Positions 33,701-44,341 of a stretch of DNA of 64,000 nucleotides are shown in pieces. Position numbers and translations under genes: made by a program. Under the pieces are notes generated by a model. It made no database searches. It had not been told where the DNA came from and worked only from the letters and a program-made list of their open reading frames with translations. Source of the DNA: Nigrospora sphaerica (taxonomy: Eukaryota; Ascomycota; Sordariomycetes; Amphisphaeriales; Apiosporaceae); NCBI GenBank assembly GCA_018287875.1, contig JAGVVL010000005.1:1-64000 (forward strand), read 5' to 3'. The stretch's first letter is position 1. Each line of letters opens with the position of its first letter.

Positions 33701-34859
33701 GTATGCATTCGGCTAGTTTTTAGTGGCCATAGTCCTGGTCTCTACGGTGCTAGTAGCTGCGTATGTCCTTCCAGTCCGTACCCCGTTCCGAAGGAGCATT
33801 GTTATTAGCATAGGCCCGAACTCAGTTGAACGCCAGCCGCTACCTCTCCCCGACTCAGTGGAGGCCAGCGGCCCCAAGCCATGATAGAGCTACTACGCAA
33901 CGGCTCTCCTGACTTCACCTTTGGATGCGCTGCGAGTTAACACCGGCTCTGGACCCATAGACCCGTCCCAAGTTCAGCGGTTCACCCCTGATGTTTCATC
34001 GGCCTCGTCGTACCGATCGTCCAATCGACTGCCGATGCCCTATATGCACCGCTTTCCCTCCAGTACGTGCAACCCGCCTCTGGTCTTGTGGATAGAAGCC
34101 TGGAGCACCAGCTGGTCAAGTGCTGCGCTTTGGGAACGTGGCGCGCACGGCCGGTTCGACAAGGGCCGGCGACCAATCTGGTATATACCAGCAGCGGTCG
34201 TCTCGTTGGGGCGTGCCGCGCGGAAGGCGGCATTTGTTGTTCTCTATGGCATTGACATCAGCTGCTATAAGGCTTGGGTTATGCGTGCTATTAGAGGCCC
34301 GGTCTATAGGGCGTACGCGCTTCCAATTCCGTATTATTTATACTGTGATCCTGTCTACATCGAGATCGTGACGTCTGGTGGAACCCTCCCCACGAGACGC
34401 GGCAACCGCCATCACCTCTTGCGAATCGCATTTCGCATACTTTGTCGCCCAAATAATACAGCGAGTCATCCCGAAGACGGTCTACTCATCGTCGAAATCC
34501 ATTTTACAAAATCTTTACATGCGTACAAACGGCACGCACCGACGTGGCGATCCCTTCTTACGGGCCGTAAACCACGGTTCGCCCCCTGTCTGCGATAAGG
34601 CCATGGCTTCTTCTTTGCGATCCCGTCCTTTATGACGTATGGGGCGAGGATCCCCATCTTTGGGTACTGTGAATTGATGTCCTAACAGGCCAGGGCGAGG
34701 GGATAGAAAGCAACTAAGAGTAAGTTAGCTTAGCCTTAGTGCCAAGGCCGGGGGCGACAGCGACGACCAGCCCGGACGTAAGACTGTTCGGGTGCCCAAT
34801 ACACCTGCCCCTTACCCCTAGCCTGCCGCCGTCTTCCATCGACCTAATCAGAAGCGGGC
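24790..34859. other. GC-rich, apparently gene-free part of left arm
   Basis: About 10 kb of GC-rich DNA with overlapping open frames on all strands, as expected from few AT-rich stop codons. Translations are dominated by Arg, Pro, Ala and Gly and show no catalytic or binding motif, signal peptide or intron structure that I recognise. Apart from the 15-bp tandem repeat at 27.2 kb I see no TIR, LTR or transposase. Partial short peptides such as HTDDGHGIDYNRNHWRYHGF (32,857) cannot be assigned. Confidence 0.4.
27196..27405 (+). repeat. 15-bp minisatellite, 14 perfect copies
   Basis: Unit GAACCAGTGAAGCAT repeated 14 times without a mismatch, followed by a partial GAACCA. The plus frame would encode (EPVKH)14 and the minus frames WFMLH, SCFTG or HASLV repeats, but no surrounding gene is convincing. 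The right-arm partner has 10 perfect copies plus a variant unit. Confidence 0.97.
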
Positions 34860-36200
34860 GGCATCGCCTACTCCGTGGCGAAAATCCATTTTCTTTCTCA
34901 CGCAGGCGCGATATCCAGAATGAATAGTCGGCCTTGTGCCTCCGCCTATTGGTTACCTGCTGCTGGGGAAAACAGCGGAGACTCGCGGTCGGCGTCTTCC
35001 CGGATGCCTGCGCCCGCGCCAGGGGCATCGAGTGATTCGTGGGAAGGGAACCATGAGAACAGATTCAGGCCACATCGGCTTCGCATGTGGCCCGGACGAC
35101 AGGGGCTTCTCTCTTAGCCCTCCGAGAAGATTTAACGGTTTCCCCAGGCTAGACTGGCCAAATATCTTGCGGCCCAGCACATGTTTTGCCACGCGCTCGA
35201 CATAGCAGGCTCTGCTTCCCGCATCTTTCTTTGCCTGTCTGCACTCCTGAAGTGGACGCCATCCCTCCACCGGGTCGCAACGATCCCAGTGGCAATGTTT
35301 GTTTGCAACGCGTGAACCCTTACTACAAGCTTTGATTAGTTTCTCGGGACGCAAGCGCAGGCAGCTGGACGGCCTGTCTTGTCCCCAGGCCTTTCGGCAA
35401 ATCAAAGACGGCGACGACGAGCCCCGGAACAAGACCAGCCGGGGTGCCCAGCGCATCCGTCTATCATTCATAGCCTACCGCGACCCTCGCTGAACACAAC
35501 TGGAATCGAACTGCTTCGCGTACCCCGTGGCGAAATGTTCATTAGCCAACACAAATATGACCTCTAAGGGTGAATGGTCTTCTTCTCTATACACCTACCT
35601 ATTGGCCATCTATCGCTAGGGGGAACAGCGGGGGCCTGTGGTTGGTATATCCACGGGTGTCTGCGCCCGCGCCAGGGGCATCGAGCGATGCGTGGGAAAG
35701 GACTAACGAGGACGGGATTCCACCCCGTCTACTTTCATATGAACCTCAGAGGTATGGAGGAGGAGGAAAATGCCATGATTTTGCCGCCATAGATGGACCG
35801 GATGCCTTGCAGCACAAAATGCGTCGCCATGCTCTCAACGTATTACGCTCGAGTTGCTTGTGTTTTGCTTTGCCCGCCTGCGCCCTAGAGCACACGCCGT
35901 CCCTCCCCAGACAGGCCGAAGATCCAGCACCCTACACTTATTACCTACAGCCACCCTAGGACGGGTCGTGATGAGTTCGGTGGCAACCCCTGTTTTGCAC
36001 ACATGAGCCCCCGCTAAGAGTTTCCATGTTGTGTTCTCTTCCCACGACACAAGTGCGGGCAGCCAGACGGTCTGTTGCGTGAACGCCGTCCTGGCTAAGG
36101 GCAATGGCCACCGGACGATATAGGCCCCTTCTAGCACCGGTTGCCCGGGCCCTTGTCCTATAAACCAATCGCGGAGCAGGCCTAAGGGGCCTCTGCCTGC
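34860..36200 (+). repeat. Tandem direct duplication of about 650-700 bp (left arm)
   Basis: Two diverged copies lie head to tail. CCGTGGCGAAA occurs at 34873 and 35525, CTGCGCCCGCGCCAGGGGCA at 35008 and 35661, and GACGCAAGCGCAGGCAGC at 35348 matches GACACAAGTGCGGGCAGC at 36046. The offset grows from 652 to about 698, showing indels. Neither copy keeps a long shared frame. The same structure is mirrored in the right arm. Confidence 0.8.
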
Positions 36201-36650
36201 CGGCCCAAAGGTGGCCCCCAACAACGACAACGTGGCCTCTCGGCACCATGCGAAAGGGCTTCAGTAGCCCCTTTCTCGACGGCATGCCTTCGTGCATAAA
36301 GGCCGGCGGCTCCTTGTGGTTATTCGCCATTGCTGTAGTCACAGGGCGCATAGATGCTCCGCCCCCGGTCCCATAACCCCAGAAGACTCCCAGTAGACGG
36401 CACTGCTTCCCCTTCGCCCATCCCACTGGCGTACCCGCCCGCACCACCGGGCGGCTCGTTTGCACTTGCCCGGACTGTTTGGGCACACACGCCTTCGGCG
36501 CGTTCCTCCTTTCGTTCCCCAAGGTACGCGCCCTGCCTTGCTCGGAGAGTAAAATACTTGACAACCTCCGATGTTTCGACCACGACGTCAACCACGTCCC
36601 GCAGCCGAGCGTAGCGAGCCCCCCAGCTACAAACCCGACAGACCGGTGCC

Positions 36651-37343
36651 CGTAGAGGTCGCTTGGACGAGATGCCGCCCCCAACAGCGAAATGGGACGG
36701 CGAGAAGCCCGGCTTCGGCGCTTGCCGCCAGCACCGCACCGAGTGCGAGTGCGACTACGACGACGACGACGACGACGACGACGATCCCGGTACAACGCCG
36801 CATGCGAGTCTGAGACGGGAGTACGAACAGCTTGTCGGGAGGGTGGAGGGTTACTTTCGTCTTCTCGGGTTGTTGCGAACCCGTCCTGACGAGGAAGCTG
36901 CTCGCATCCTTGAACAGCTCCGGGGGAATAGTAGTGTGCACACCGTGGTCGGCTTCGGTAAGGAGGGCGCCTGCTACGTGACGGCTTTAGGTTCCACGTA
37001 CATCAGTAGACCGCATCGGCCCATACGAGTCTTCTTCATCGACGGAACTCGTGTTGATTGTCGAGCATCCTGGCTGCATCCCACGCCGTCGCCCATTGCT
37101 CCCCTTTACGGAGAGCTCCACAACACACATCAAGAGGGTGGACTAGAGACAACCCGATACAAGCCCGAGGCCTTGGCGGCTAAGGTACGCAGAAGAGGAG
37201 GCAATAGCGACGCCCGGCTTCGTCTGCTACCAAGAGAATGGGGCTGCTGGCAAGGCTGCATGGTGTGCGAGGGTTCCAACGCCCTGGCCGCTGCCGCTGT
37301 ATCGATGACCGACGGGAACAGAACACGGATTGGCGGCTGGTAG
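36651..37343 (+). pseudogene. Decayed Zn2Cys6 regulator N-terminus (left arm)
   Basis: Pieces in two frames match the intact sibling at 37,893: AWTRCRPQQ, then KWDGEKPGFGACRQHRTECE, the linker PGTTPHASLRREYEQLVG, and the helix RPDEEAARILEQLRG then VHTVVGFGKEG. Several zinc-binding cysteines are lost: the first is Trp, the K-C is K-W and P-A-C is P-G-F. An expanded Asp run of nine residues replaces a short D-H-D segment. Further on, a third frame has ELVLIVEHPG at 37045, a linker also present near 38423. It cannot bind zinc as a normal cluster. The mirrored copy is at 51,490-52,182. Confidence 0.75.
36759..36785 (+). repeat. (GAC)8 GAT run in Zn2Cys6 pseudogene
   Basis: Eight perfect GAC codons plus GAT give nine Asp just after the zinc cluster. 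The sibling at 37.9 kb has only the short D-H-D-P here, so this is an expansion. The same copy number is present in the right arm (complement at 52,050-52,076). Confidence 0.9.
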
Positions 37344-37892
37344 ATTGTTTCAGCCCGGCCCGTTCCCTGCGGTTGAGGATTAATATCCAGAGGTTTTCAG
37401 CGTTTTGTCTAGCTATACGGTCGTCCCAGGCTTACACAACCCGGCTCTGCGCACGTGGTAGGCGGTAGAGGCAGCGTGTACGGCCTGGTCGCCATGAACT
37501 GTATAGCCTCTTTACTCGAGCTGGCGTAGGTGATGCCTTGCTTCTAGGCTGACGGCAACCCCATGCGTCTCTGGAATTACTCATTGGCCGCTGTGCAGCC
37601 CAGTGCTTTCTTTACCCCCACCATGATCGCGGTGCTCCTTCGAAGACCACCTCCCCAAAAATTGGCATGCAATCAAACGGCGGGGAACAGCCCGAGGGAC
37701 AGCTACTGACAGTGTAGTCACAGTGCACATGGGCACTTTGTCCCTACGGGCCCTATAAACTCGGAAGACTCTCAGCTAGGAGCAGTTCTTTCCGTTTACA
37801 CATGCCATTAGAAGTCACGCAGGCACTACTTAACCACCTATTCGAGTTTGCTATAAGCCTTTCACACTCCTAAAGGCGTCTTTATACTTACG

Positions 37893-38435
37893 GTGTTGAG
37901 ACGCGGCACTCTACCATCCCTGGGAAAGAACGCCCGACATCCCCTGATGCTGCATCCACTTCGTCAACTCTTACCCAACACGGAGAGTAGAGATTTGCCG
38001 CAAAACAGCCCGCAAAACAACCCTCGAGAGACTGTGCGCAAGCGAAAATTGATACAACTCGCTTGCACGAGATGCCGTTCCCGCAAGACGAAATGTGACG
38101 GCGTGAGGCCTGCCTGTGGTATTTGCCGCAAGCGCAGCACCGAGTGTGAATACGACCATGACCCTAATACGACGCCGCATGCGAATCTGCGACGGAAGTA
38201 TCAGCACCTCGCTGAGCAGCTGAAGGACACCACCGAGCTACTCGAGATGTTGAGAGGCCGCCCAGAAGAGGAGGCCGCCGTTATCCTACGACGGCTACGG
38301 ACGAGTAGCAACTTGCGCACCACGCTTGTCTTCATCAAGGAAGGAGACATGTTAGTCGACTTGCAAAGCCCGGATCCGCACCAGAAGACCTTATCCTCCC
38401 ACCGACATCCTGTTCTTCGACGAAACTCGTGCTGA
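37893..38435 (+). CDS. Zn2Cys6 DNA-binding-domain protein, short (left arm)
   Basis: The 180-residue frame starts MLRRGTLPSLGKN. A complete Zn(II)2Cys6 cluster follows a basic stretch: C-T-R-C-R-S-R-K-T-K-C-D-G, then R-P-A-C-G-I-C-R-K-R-S-T-E-C, spacing C-x2-C-x6-C-x6-C-x2-C-x6-C. After the linker TTPHANLRRKYQHLAEQLKD comes a probable dimerisation helix (TELLEMLRGRPEEEAAVIL). Family members are normally 500-900 residues with a fungal_trans domain, which is absent. A linker block KLVLIVEYPG exists downstream in another frame (38423), so the stop may result from a frameshift. It would act in the nucleus, either as part of a larger regulator or as a DNA-binding-only protein. The mirrored copy differs at one codon (Asn against Asp). 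Confidence 0.75.
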   Translation: MLRRGTLPSLGKNARHPLMLHPLRQLLPNTESRDLPQNSPQNNPRETVRKRKLIQLACTRCRSRKTKCDGVRPACGICRKRSTECEYDHDPNTTPHANLRRKYQHLAEQLKDTTELLEMLRGRPEEEAAVILRRLRTSSNLRTTLVFIKEGDMLVDLQSPDPHQKTLSSHRHPVLRRNSC

Positions 38436-39568
38436 TCGTCGAGTACCCCGGATCCCATCGCCCACGGCCGCTTGTCGATTGCATACATGGGCTTGGCTTC
38501 GCGGAAAGTGGACATGCTGGCGGCTGACTCCGGCACAAACCAGGAATATGAGGAAGCTGGGCGGGGTATGCACTGCGACGTCGCAAAGCAACTGCTTATC
38601 TGAAACGTCCACGGCCTGTCTTTAGAAAGGGAGGTAGGAGACCGAGAGCATCTCGATGGGCGAACAGCGAAAAGAAAACAAGAGCCATTTCAGTTGCTAG
38701 CTTGGCAGGGGCCATCGTTCGATCCTTACTCAGCCCCGCGTTCCTCGGTCTCGCTTGCTTTCGTTTTGCTGCGCTGGCAATTCGTGAGGGCAGCTAATTC
38801 ATGATTTGGCCAGATGATCCGGCTGAAGTTGGGAGGCCCTGCAGAAAAATGGCAAGAGAAAAAAGGTGGGAGGGAGGACTCCCCGGCAAACAGCCCCTCG
38901 GGTTACCTATTCTCAGGGGGTTACATCTACGCCATGGACAGTGATGAGCTACTGGCACCAGTTAGGAGCGGTTACGTAACTAATTTGCGCTGCCTTCATT
39001 TGGCAATGGACTAGGTAGCGATGATTAGCAACCCCTGATGTGTAGCGATATGTCAATTAGGTTGTAAGATATATTCTTGCGGCACTCATGTGATAAGGCT
39101 TCGCTTCCGCCAAACATGGATGGCAGCTCAGAGCATCACCAGTACCACGCGCATTTGTGGGGCAGCTCCCTACCTCAAGTGCCTTGTGGAAGCAACCGGA
39201 ACATAGCCGGCGAGCCTGTCATCGCCGTGATCTAACATCTGCCAAGTTTGATGGCGGAGCAGGTTCATCGGAATCGTAATAGGCTATCATGAACGGGAAG
39301 ACGGAGGTGTAGCAAACCCTGTCAGCCAGACGAGGCGCATACTCCTGTGGCCATCCTTGCGTTGTGTATCCAATCAGCGACCTGTCGGAGATTGGTAGCA
39401 CACCCTTACACCTGAGAAGCTGCTTTGTGGAGCTCCTGGTTATCCAGCCACCACGGGCGGTAGCACGGGAGAGTGGTTCTTCGGTTGTCCTGTCCATTCC
39501 TGTTCCGTCATCGCCTCTGCCGGTCCGTCCCGCTGCTGCCCTACAATAGAGAGGGGGCCGGGTGAGAT
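38436..39568. other. Inner end of left arm, no firm gene
   Basis: A minus-strand frame (39,219-39,497) begins MDRTTEEPLSRATARGGW and contains SDRSLIGYTTQGWPQEYAP; the composition is protein-like but unassigned. A plus-strand 66-residue frame at 38,814 is similar in status. These could be distal parts of the Zn2Cys6 unit or a separate relic. Confidence 0.35.
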
Positions 39569-40513
39569 CGTGGTGGAATAGAGAGAAAGAAGAAACTGAG
39601 AAATAAGTTTCTCAGAGGACAGGCTATAACCACAGACTTAGGGAAAGGTCAGAGGGGCGATTGCTTAACATGCTTTCTAGTATGAGGGCGGGATGGTGTG
39701 TTGGTTGACGCCGTCATCACACTATCGGTGAGAAGAAGAACTAGGCCACAACGGACGGGCCAAGCGCAGGCTGCTAAGCATGCCGCCGGTGCAATAGCAT
39801 TACCCCGGACCCAACCCTGGTGATAGATGGAACATACCCTTTGAGGCGTTCTCTTAAACAGGATTACATACCTTGTATGCCTCTTCACTTGCCATCCATT
39901 GGGTGCAGTCAGCTTGCTTTCGATACCAAGCTCTACTGAGGCGCATCAAACTACTCAGGCAAAGCCAACTTACTCAGAGGGTCTCCTGGCAGTAGCACTG
40001 GAGTGGATGGGAGGGGATACTCCCGATTCGCCTGGAATGCCATCCCTCTTCGGATTACTATACGTGACCATCCGCTAGGTTCACCCCCGTGGTTCGCCAG
40101 GTATTGATATTTTAGGTGTGCACTAATGCGTAACACCATCTCCCTCATAGGCGATCGCCTCATCTGCCCAAGATGACGAAGAAATCTCCGAGATCGAGCG
40201 AGGCCTGCCCGGGTGTCTGTCTGCCCTTAAAATTCTCAACAGACGGCGGATGGGTGGCAATCTGCGATCGTGAAAGATTCGTGCCCCATGAATCACACAC
40301 TGCAGTTCATCGACTGAGAATCGGTTGATATTGCAGTAGGTATCTTTCTGACACTTGACAATTGATGGAGGTTAGCGCGAGCACAGCCACGCAGAAAATC
40401 GGGCACACGGGGAGCAGTGACGGTTCTCTTCATGATGATAACAAGCATTAACTAACAATCATTCGAAGCAACTGGCTCCGGTGCGAAGCCCCACCAACCC
40501 ATACATATGTAAA
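39569..40513. other. Left part of spacer, no gene recognised
   Basis: Unique DNA starting at the arm boundary. A perfect hairpin, CTGAGAAA TAAG TTTCTCAG, lies at 39596-39615, only 28 bp inside the spacer. Otherwise no motif; the interval is downstream of the bZIP gene. Confidence 0.4.
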
Positions 40514-41188
40514 TCAATTAGGATGCATTTGCGCCCACTCTTTGACATCGAATACCGACATGAAGCGTGTGGTGCGTCCAAGATTTCCTACAACATCCTG
40601 CCGGCAGCGTGGGAGATATAGCTGTTGAGGGCAGCGAAGTCACAGCTGGCGTGGCGGAGGACCTCATTTTTAGCATGAATACCTCTTTGGCAAGGTCTTC
40701 TGCGGTCTCCTGCAGGATGGAGCGCTGCATATGCAGCATATGCTTCCGGTCCTCGAGCGCACGCTCCTCGGCCTTCTTTTGCGCCTGCACTTGATCGCGG
40801 CCAACCGATTCTTCTTGCGCTTGATCTCAGAGGCCACCGAGTTACCCCGGACGCATTGAAAAGTCGAAGGCGGGCTGCTGGTGGATACGGTGTGGCTTCT
40901 GTTTCCTTTGTGACTGGTAGTGTTGTCGTACTCGTAGGGGCCGGCCGTGGCCGGTGCTACCGCCGACGACTCGACGTTTGGCGGGCTTCGCGGCAGTGTC
41001 GACGTCGATCCCAGGGTGTTTAAGGGCAGCGTCAAGAGGTCTGTGGTCGGGCATGTAGGGTAGTGGCTGTAAGAGGAACTGTCATGGTGGTGCTGGGTGT
41101 CTCCTCGTTGCTGTTTCCAGACGGGCGCCAGGACATCTTGAGTCCCATCGAGCCGTCGAGCGTCTTCTAATGAGTTCGAAAAGGACAT
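40514..41188 (-). CDS. bZIP transcription factor, frameshifted
   Basis: From ATG 41188 the N-terminal region is Ser/Thr/Pro-rich and presumably the activation part. The basic region reads VASEIKRKKNRLAAIKCRRK, the N-x2-A-A-x-x-C-R pattern of ATF/CREB-like fungal bZIPs. The zipper is in the next frame: QAQKKAEERALEDRKHMLHM followed by QRSILQETAEDLAKEVFMLK with leucine/methionine heptads. One more frame change at about 40,665 (five A where six would fit) leads to EVLRHASCDFAALNSYIS and MSVFDVKEWAQMHPN, stopping at 40514. The basic region to zipper frame change at about 40,790 sits where GCAGGCGCAAAAG could have been a direct repeat, suggesting a deletion. It would bind DNA as a dimer in the nucleus. 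Confidence 0.8.
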
Positions 41189-42350
41189 GGCTACCTGATC
41201 TTTTAGGGGCGCAAAATCAGTTGGCGATATGAATGCACCAGTGGGTTGAAGGCAGGCGAAGTTCCACTTTGGGCTTCTGGCTTCAATGGGAAAGCGAATC
41301 TCTGGATTTCTCGTCGTAGACTGTAGCCCCGTTATTGTATTCGTAGTTAGGTCTCACTATGCTGTCCTCTTGCTACTTATAAAGGCGAACATGCGGATAG
41401 GGTTTTGTGATGTTTGAAAAGCGAGATATACGTGTATGGCGTTGTCGGTGGGTGCACTGGCTATACCTATGTTCGTGGAGAGAACACGGGGGTGAATTTT
41501 GAGCCTGACTTGTACCCAACACGAGGAAGGAGTGGCAAGCTACCGTTAGAGATTTACGCTTATATATGTAGCTAGGGTCCCATTACACCATGCTTGACAG
41601 ACTGGACCAGTTATTGGTCGATTTTGGATGTTGAAACGGACTGGGGTGCTCCAAATCCCATCCACCAGAATAAGGGTCTGGCCTAGGATGCTGGTGTGAT
41701 TTGCTTCATAAGGCGCATCCTCCCGTGGGCAGTCTGGTGGGCACTGAACAAGCTGGCAAGCGATTCCATTGTGTTGCACTGCAGCTTCACCATGGTACTT
41801 CTCTGAAGAAGAGGCTAGATACACTCCTTCACCTTCTCGAACAGAGTATTTGGTTACGGGTAAGTTGGACCACAAGAAGACAGCGTGCAGTTCTTGAGTC
41901 GCTATGCCATCTTCTGAGATCCAGCTGGGAGTATCATCACGGGCGAGAGTAAGCAGATAAGCGGTTTAGCAGGCAAGATAGTTTTCACGGCGCCTAACTG
42001 CTCGGTTCTCTTCGCTAGATGAACCAAGCTGGGGACTACGTTGAAAGTAGCTATTGTCTCTTGGCGTCATGTCTCATCAGCCAGGCAACACTTGCCGGCA
42101 GGCAACTCCGAGACGCAAAGGGGGCGTGCGGCTTAGGTATGCTAGGGCAGCCGGGATTTGGCAACAGATTGTGATCAAGTCAGTAATCTAGACCTGCCTA
42201 CTAGAGCGTCGTGCAGCTGGGCTGCCCTTGGCGATACTACAGCATTGCGTTGAAAGTCGCCACCTTGCGTGTCCCGTATTCTCTGCCTGCTCAAACGTCG
42301 CACAATACCAGTCGGGGACCCCGTGTGCAAGCGGGAAGCCCGCAGAAGCT
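41189..42350. other. Spacer, upstream of bZIP, no gene recognised
   Basis: Presumed promoter side of the bZIP gene. Short frames only. A minus frame at 41,546-41,875 contains SVREGEGVYLASSSEKYHG, without recognisable motif. Confidence 0.3.
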
Positions 42351-42647
42351 GCTTACACGAGATGCTGCTCCTGAAAGACAAAACGCGATGGCGAGAGGTC
42401 CACCTATGGCAGCTGCCGTTAGTGTGAAATGAACACGGAGGGCTGCTTCCAGTTTCTCAGGATATTACGAAGCTATCCGGAAGAGCAATTTATTATCATC
42501 GTCCAACGACTCCGGAATGACAGCAGTGTACACACAATAGTTGGTTTCATGGAGGGAAAGGACATGTTTACTAAACGGCCGGATGAACACACCGACCAAG
42601 ACCTAGCCCTGCCACTGGTGGGCTGTGTGCTCTCTGCATGTATCTAG
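42351..42647 (+). pseudogene. Mutated relic of the arm-type Zn2Cys6 gene
   Basis: In one uninterrupted register from 42351 the frame reads A-Y-T-R-C-C-S-stop-K-T-K-R-D-G-E, then S-T-Y-G-S-C-R-stop, then LRSYPEEQFIIIVQRLRN, VHTIVGFMEGKDMF. It aligns with the cluster and helix of the arm genes. Three of six cysteines are changed (two as TGC to TAC) and two stops are of the CGA-to-TGA or CAG-to-TAG kind. G-to-A and C-to-T changes dominate, as expected of repeat-induced point mutation. Compared with the arm copies it has no frameshift but many transitions, so it decayed by another route or at another time. Confidence 0.7.
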
Positions 42648-44341
42648 CTGCTTATGCTGGATTTGGCCTGTAAGGTGAGCCGGTAGCCGTGCAACCTGCG
42701 GCTTGTGCGTAGGAATGCCAGAGCAACAACCGTCTTGCTCCCCATCTTCCGGAGTAGACAGTAGTCTTTTTGTCGCATCTACATCTACACTATTCGCTCC
42801 GGAGGACTCTAGCCTCCGCACATCATGAGCCACTAGCCTATCGACCAAATTCTTTGGGATCAGAATTGGATCCCACCAGCAGGGACATCCGCAACAAACT
42901 CAGTCCTCTGGAGTCATCTAAGCGGCGAGTGAATCGGCTCTTCCGTTCGTGATGATAACCGCGATTGCGAAACCACCAGGTATTCGGGCGCTCGGTCTCT
43001 CTGGTGTGGCAAACAAGTTACAAGGTTTGCTGGGGTGCACCCAGCCATCGCCAAGTGGATTCAAGTGTGACAAGTGTAGTGCGATATCATGTCACTGCGG
43101 TATATGCGAAGTGCTACTGCGGTGGGGTCATCCGAGCCGCTTTACGTTCTTGGCTGTCTTGGTAGCCAAAGCCTGCTTTTTATGGCCTGGTCGCATTGTG
43201 TATCGGCGAGGGCTAGAGAGATTCCGCAGCAGGGAGCCAGTTTCATTGCAACTGCACGGCAGCCGGGAAGCGTTCATCATGCTTCCCGGCTTCTCGGTTA
43301 CCTCCATTCTTCGTTTCTGCAAATAGGATGCAGAGCCGCTCGTTATCCTTGCTCATTATGCACGTCATCTGCCCAGCAAATCCTGGATACGGGGCTTGCC
43401 TGTACCGACACCGACAAACATCACATTCGGGCTCTCGTTGGCACCTGCAAAGCCTCCATAGGCACAAGCACGAACCTGGGTTATGTCGGGGACCCGTATT
43501 TAGAACCAATCGTATTGTGCCCCAAAACCTGTAGAACATGGATGCTGGTTGACTTAGATAATTAGGGTACACATCCAATCGGCAATCTCTAGCTCGCTCC
43601 GCGACCCGCGAATTGGAGCATGCCAGACTACCAGTCAGGTATGATCCCTACGCAATGGTCCCCTGTCAGATTTATCTTGGAGATTATGTAGGGCAGGGGC
43701 AATGTGATAATGCAAGGACATAAGTAGGTCACCTTCTCCATGTGCACAAGCAATAATCGGTATGGCGATCGTACTGCCCCTTCCTGTCTTCGACTGCATA
43801 GCTTGCGTATCCTCGAACGCCACCATTGTTACTGCTGCTGTGTACTCCTAACACCTACCATGGAAATTTCTCGTGATACTAAGAGAGGTGCATGTCGGTT
43901 CATTTGCATGTGGCTGCTTCTGGGCCCGTCCTCCGACATCAGAAATCCCGTGGCCTCCTCAGGCTATTCTCAACATCAGTTCTTGTTGGGCCAATCGCTG
44001 ATGGCATTCCGATCACCGGACACCTTCGTCATAATTTACTGCCTCTGCTGCGCATTCGGGGTTCTGGTATGCCGTCATCTACCTCTAGTCGGATCATCGG
44101 TTTCGATCGAGACCATGGCTATTGCAGTGTTGGCCTCCTGTCTCGTTCCACTTGTCCTCACAAAGGACTTAAAATATATCCCACACCCACGATGCTGCAT
44201 ATGCGCAGCCCCGTGATTCATAGACTTAAGTCCTACTTCAATTCTGCGGTTTTGCTTAAACTTGCTGCCGGATCGTATCCGTCGCTTGCCGATCATCTTG
44301 TTGTTGTTGAGTCTGGCGGCACAGTCCCTTCCTCGAACCAC
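42648..44341. other. Spacer, upstream of the large regulator
   Basis: No gene recognised in 1.7 kb. A plus frame at 43,740-44,216 has hydrophobic stretches (FVIIYCLCCAFGVLVC) but no start context or family match. It is likely the promoter region of the gene starting at 44342. Confidence 0.3.

Larger units (their letters stand above)
24790..39568 (+). repeat. Left arm of giant inverted repeat
   Basis: Every stretch I compared between 24,790 and 39,568 is present in reverse complement between 64,000 and 49,266. Coordinate sums of matching points are 88,789-88,790 at the outer end, about 88,841 inside the 15-bp tandem repeat, and 88,833-88,834 at the inner end, so the arms are collinear with only small indels. 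The inner limit is sharp: both arms share GGGTGAGAT and then diverge (39569 on the left, 49265 on the right). The outer limit is not visible because the window ends. Substitutions are few, for example three within 39,236-39,265 and one A/G at 38,167. Confidence 0.97.

Noticed and set aside
35956..36795. 279-residue minus-strand open frame in the arm
   Set aside because: It starts with an Arg run that is the complement of the (GAC) repeat and has no motif. It is antisense to the Zn2Cys6 pseudogene.
43740..44216. Small membrane-protein-like frame upstream of the regulator
   Set aside because: Cys-rich hydrophobic stretch without a consistent start, and it lies in the probable promoter of the gene at 44,342.
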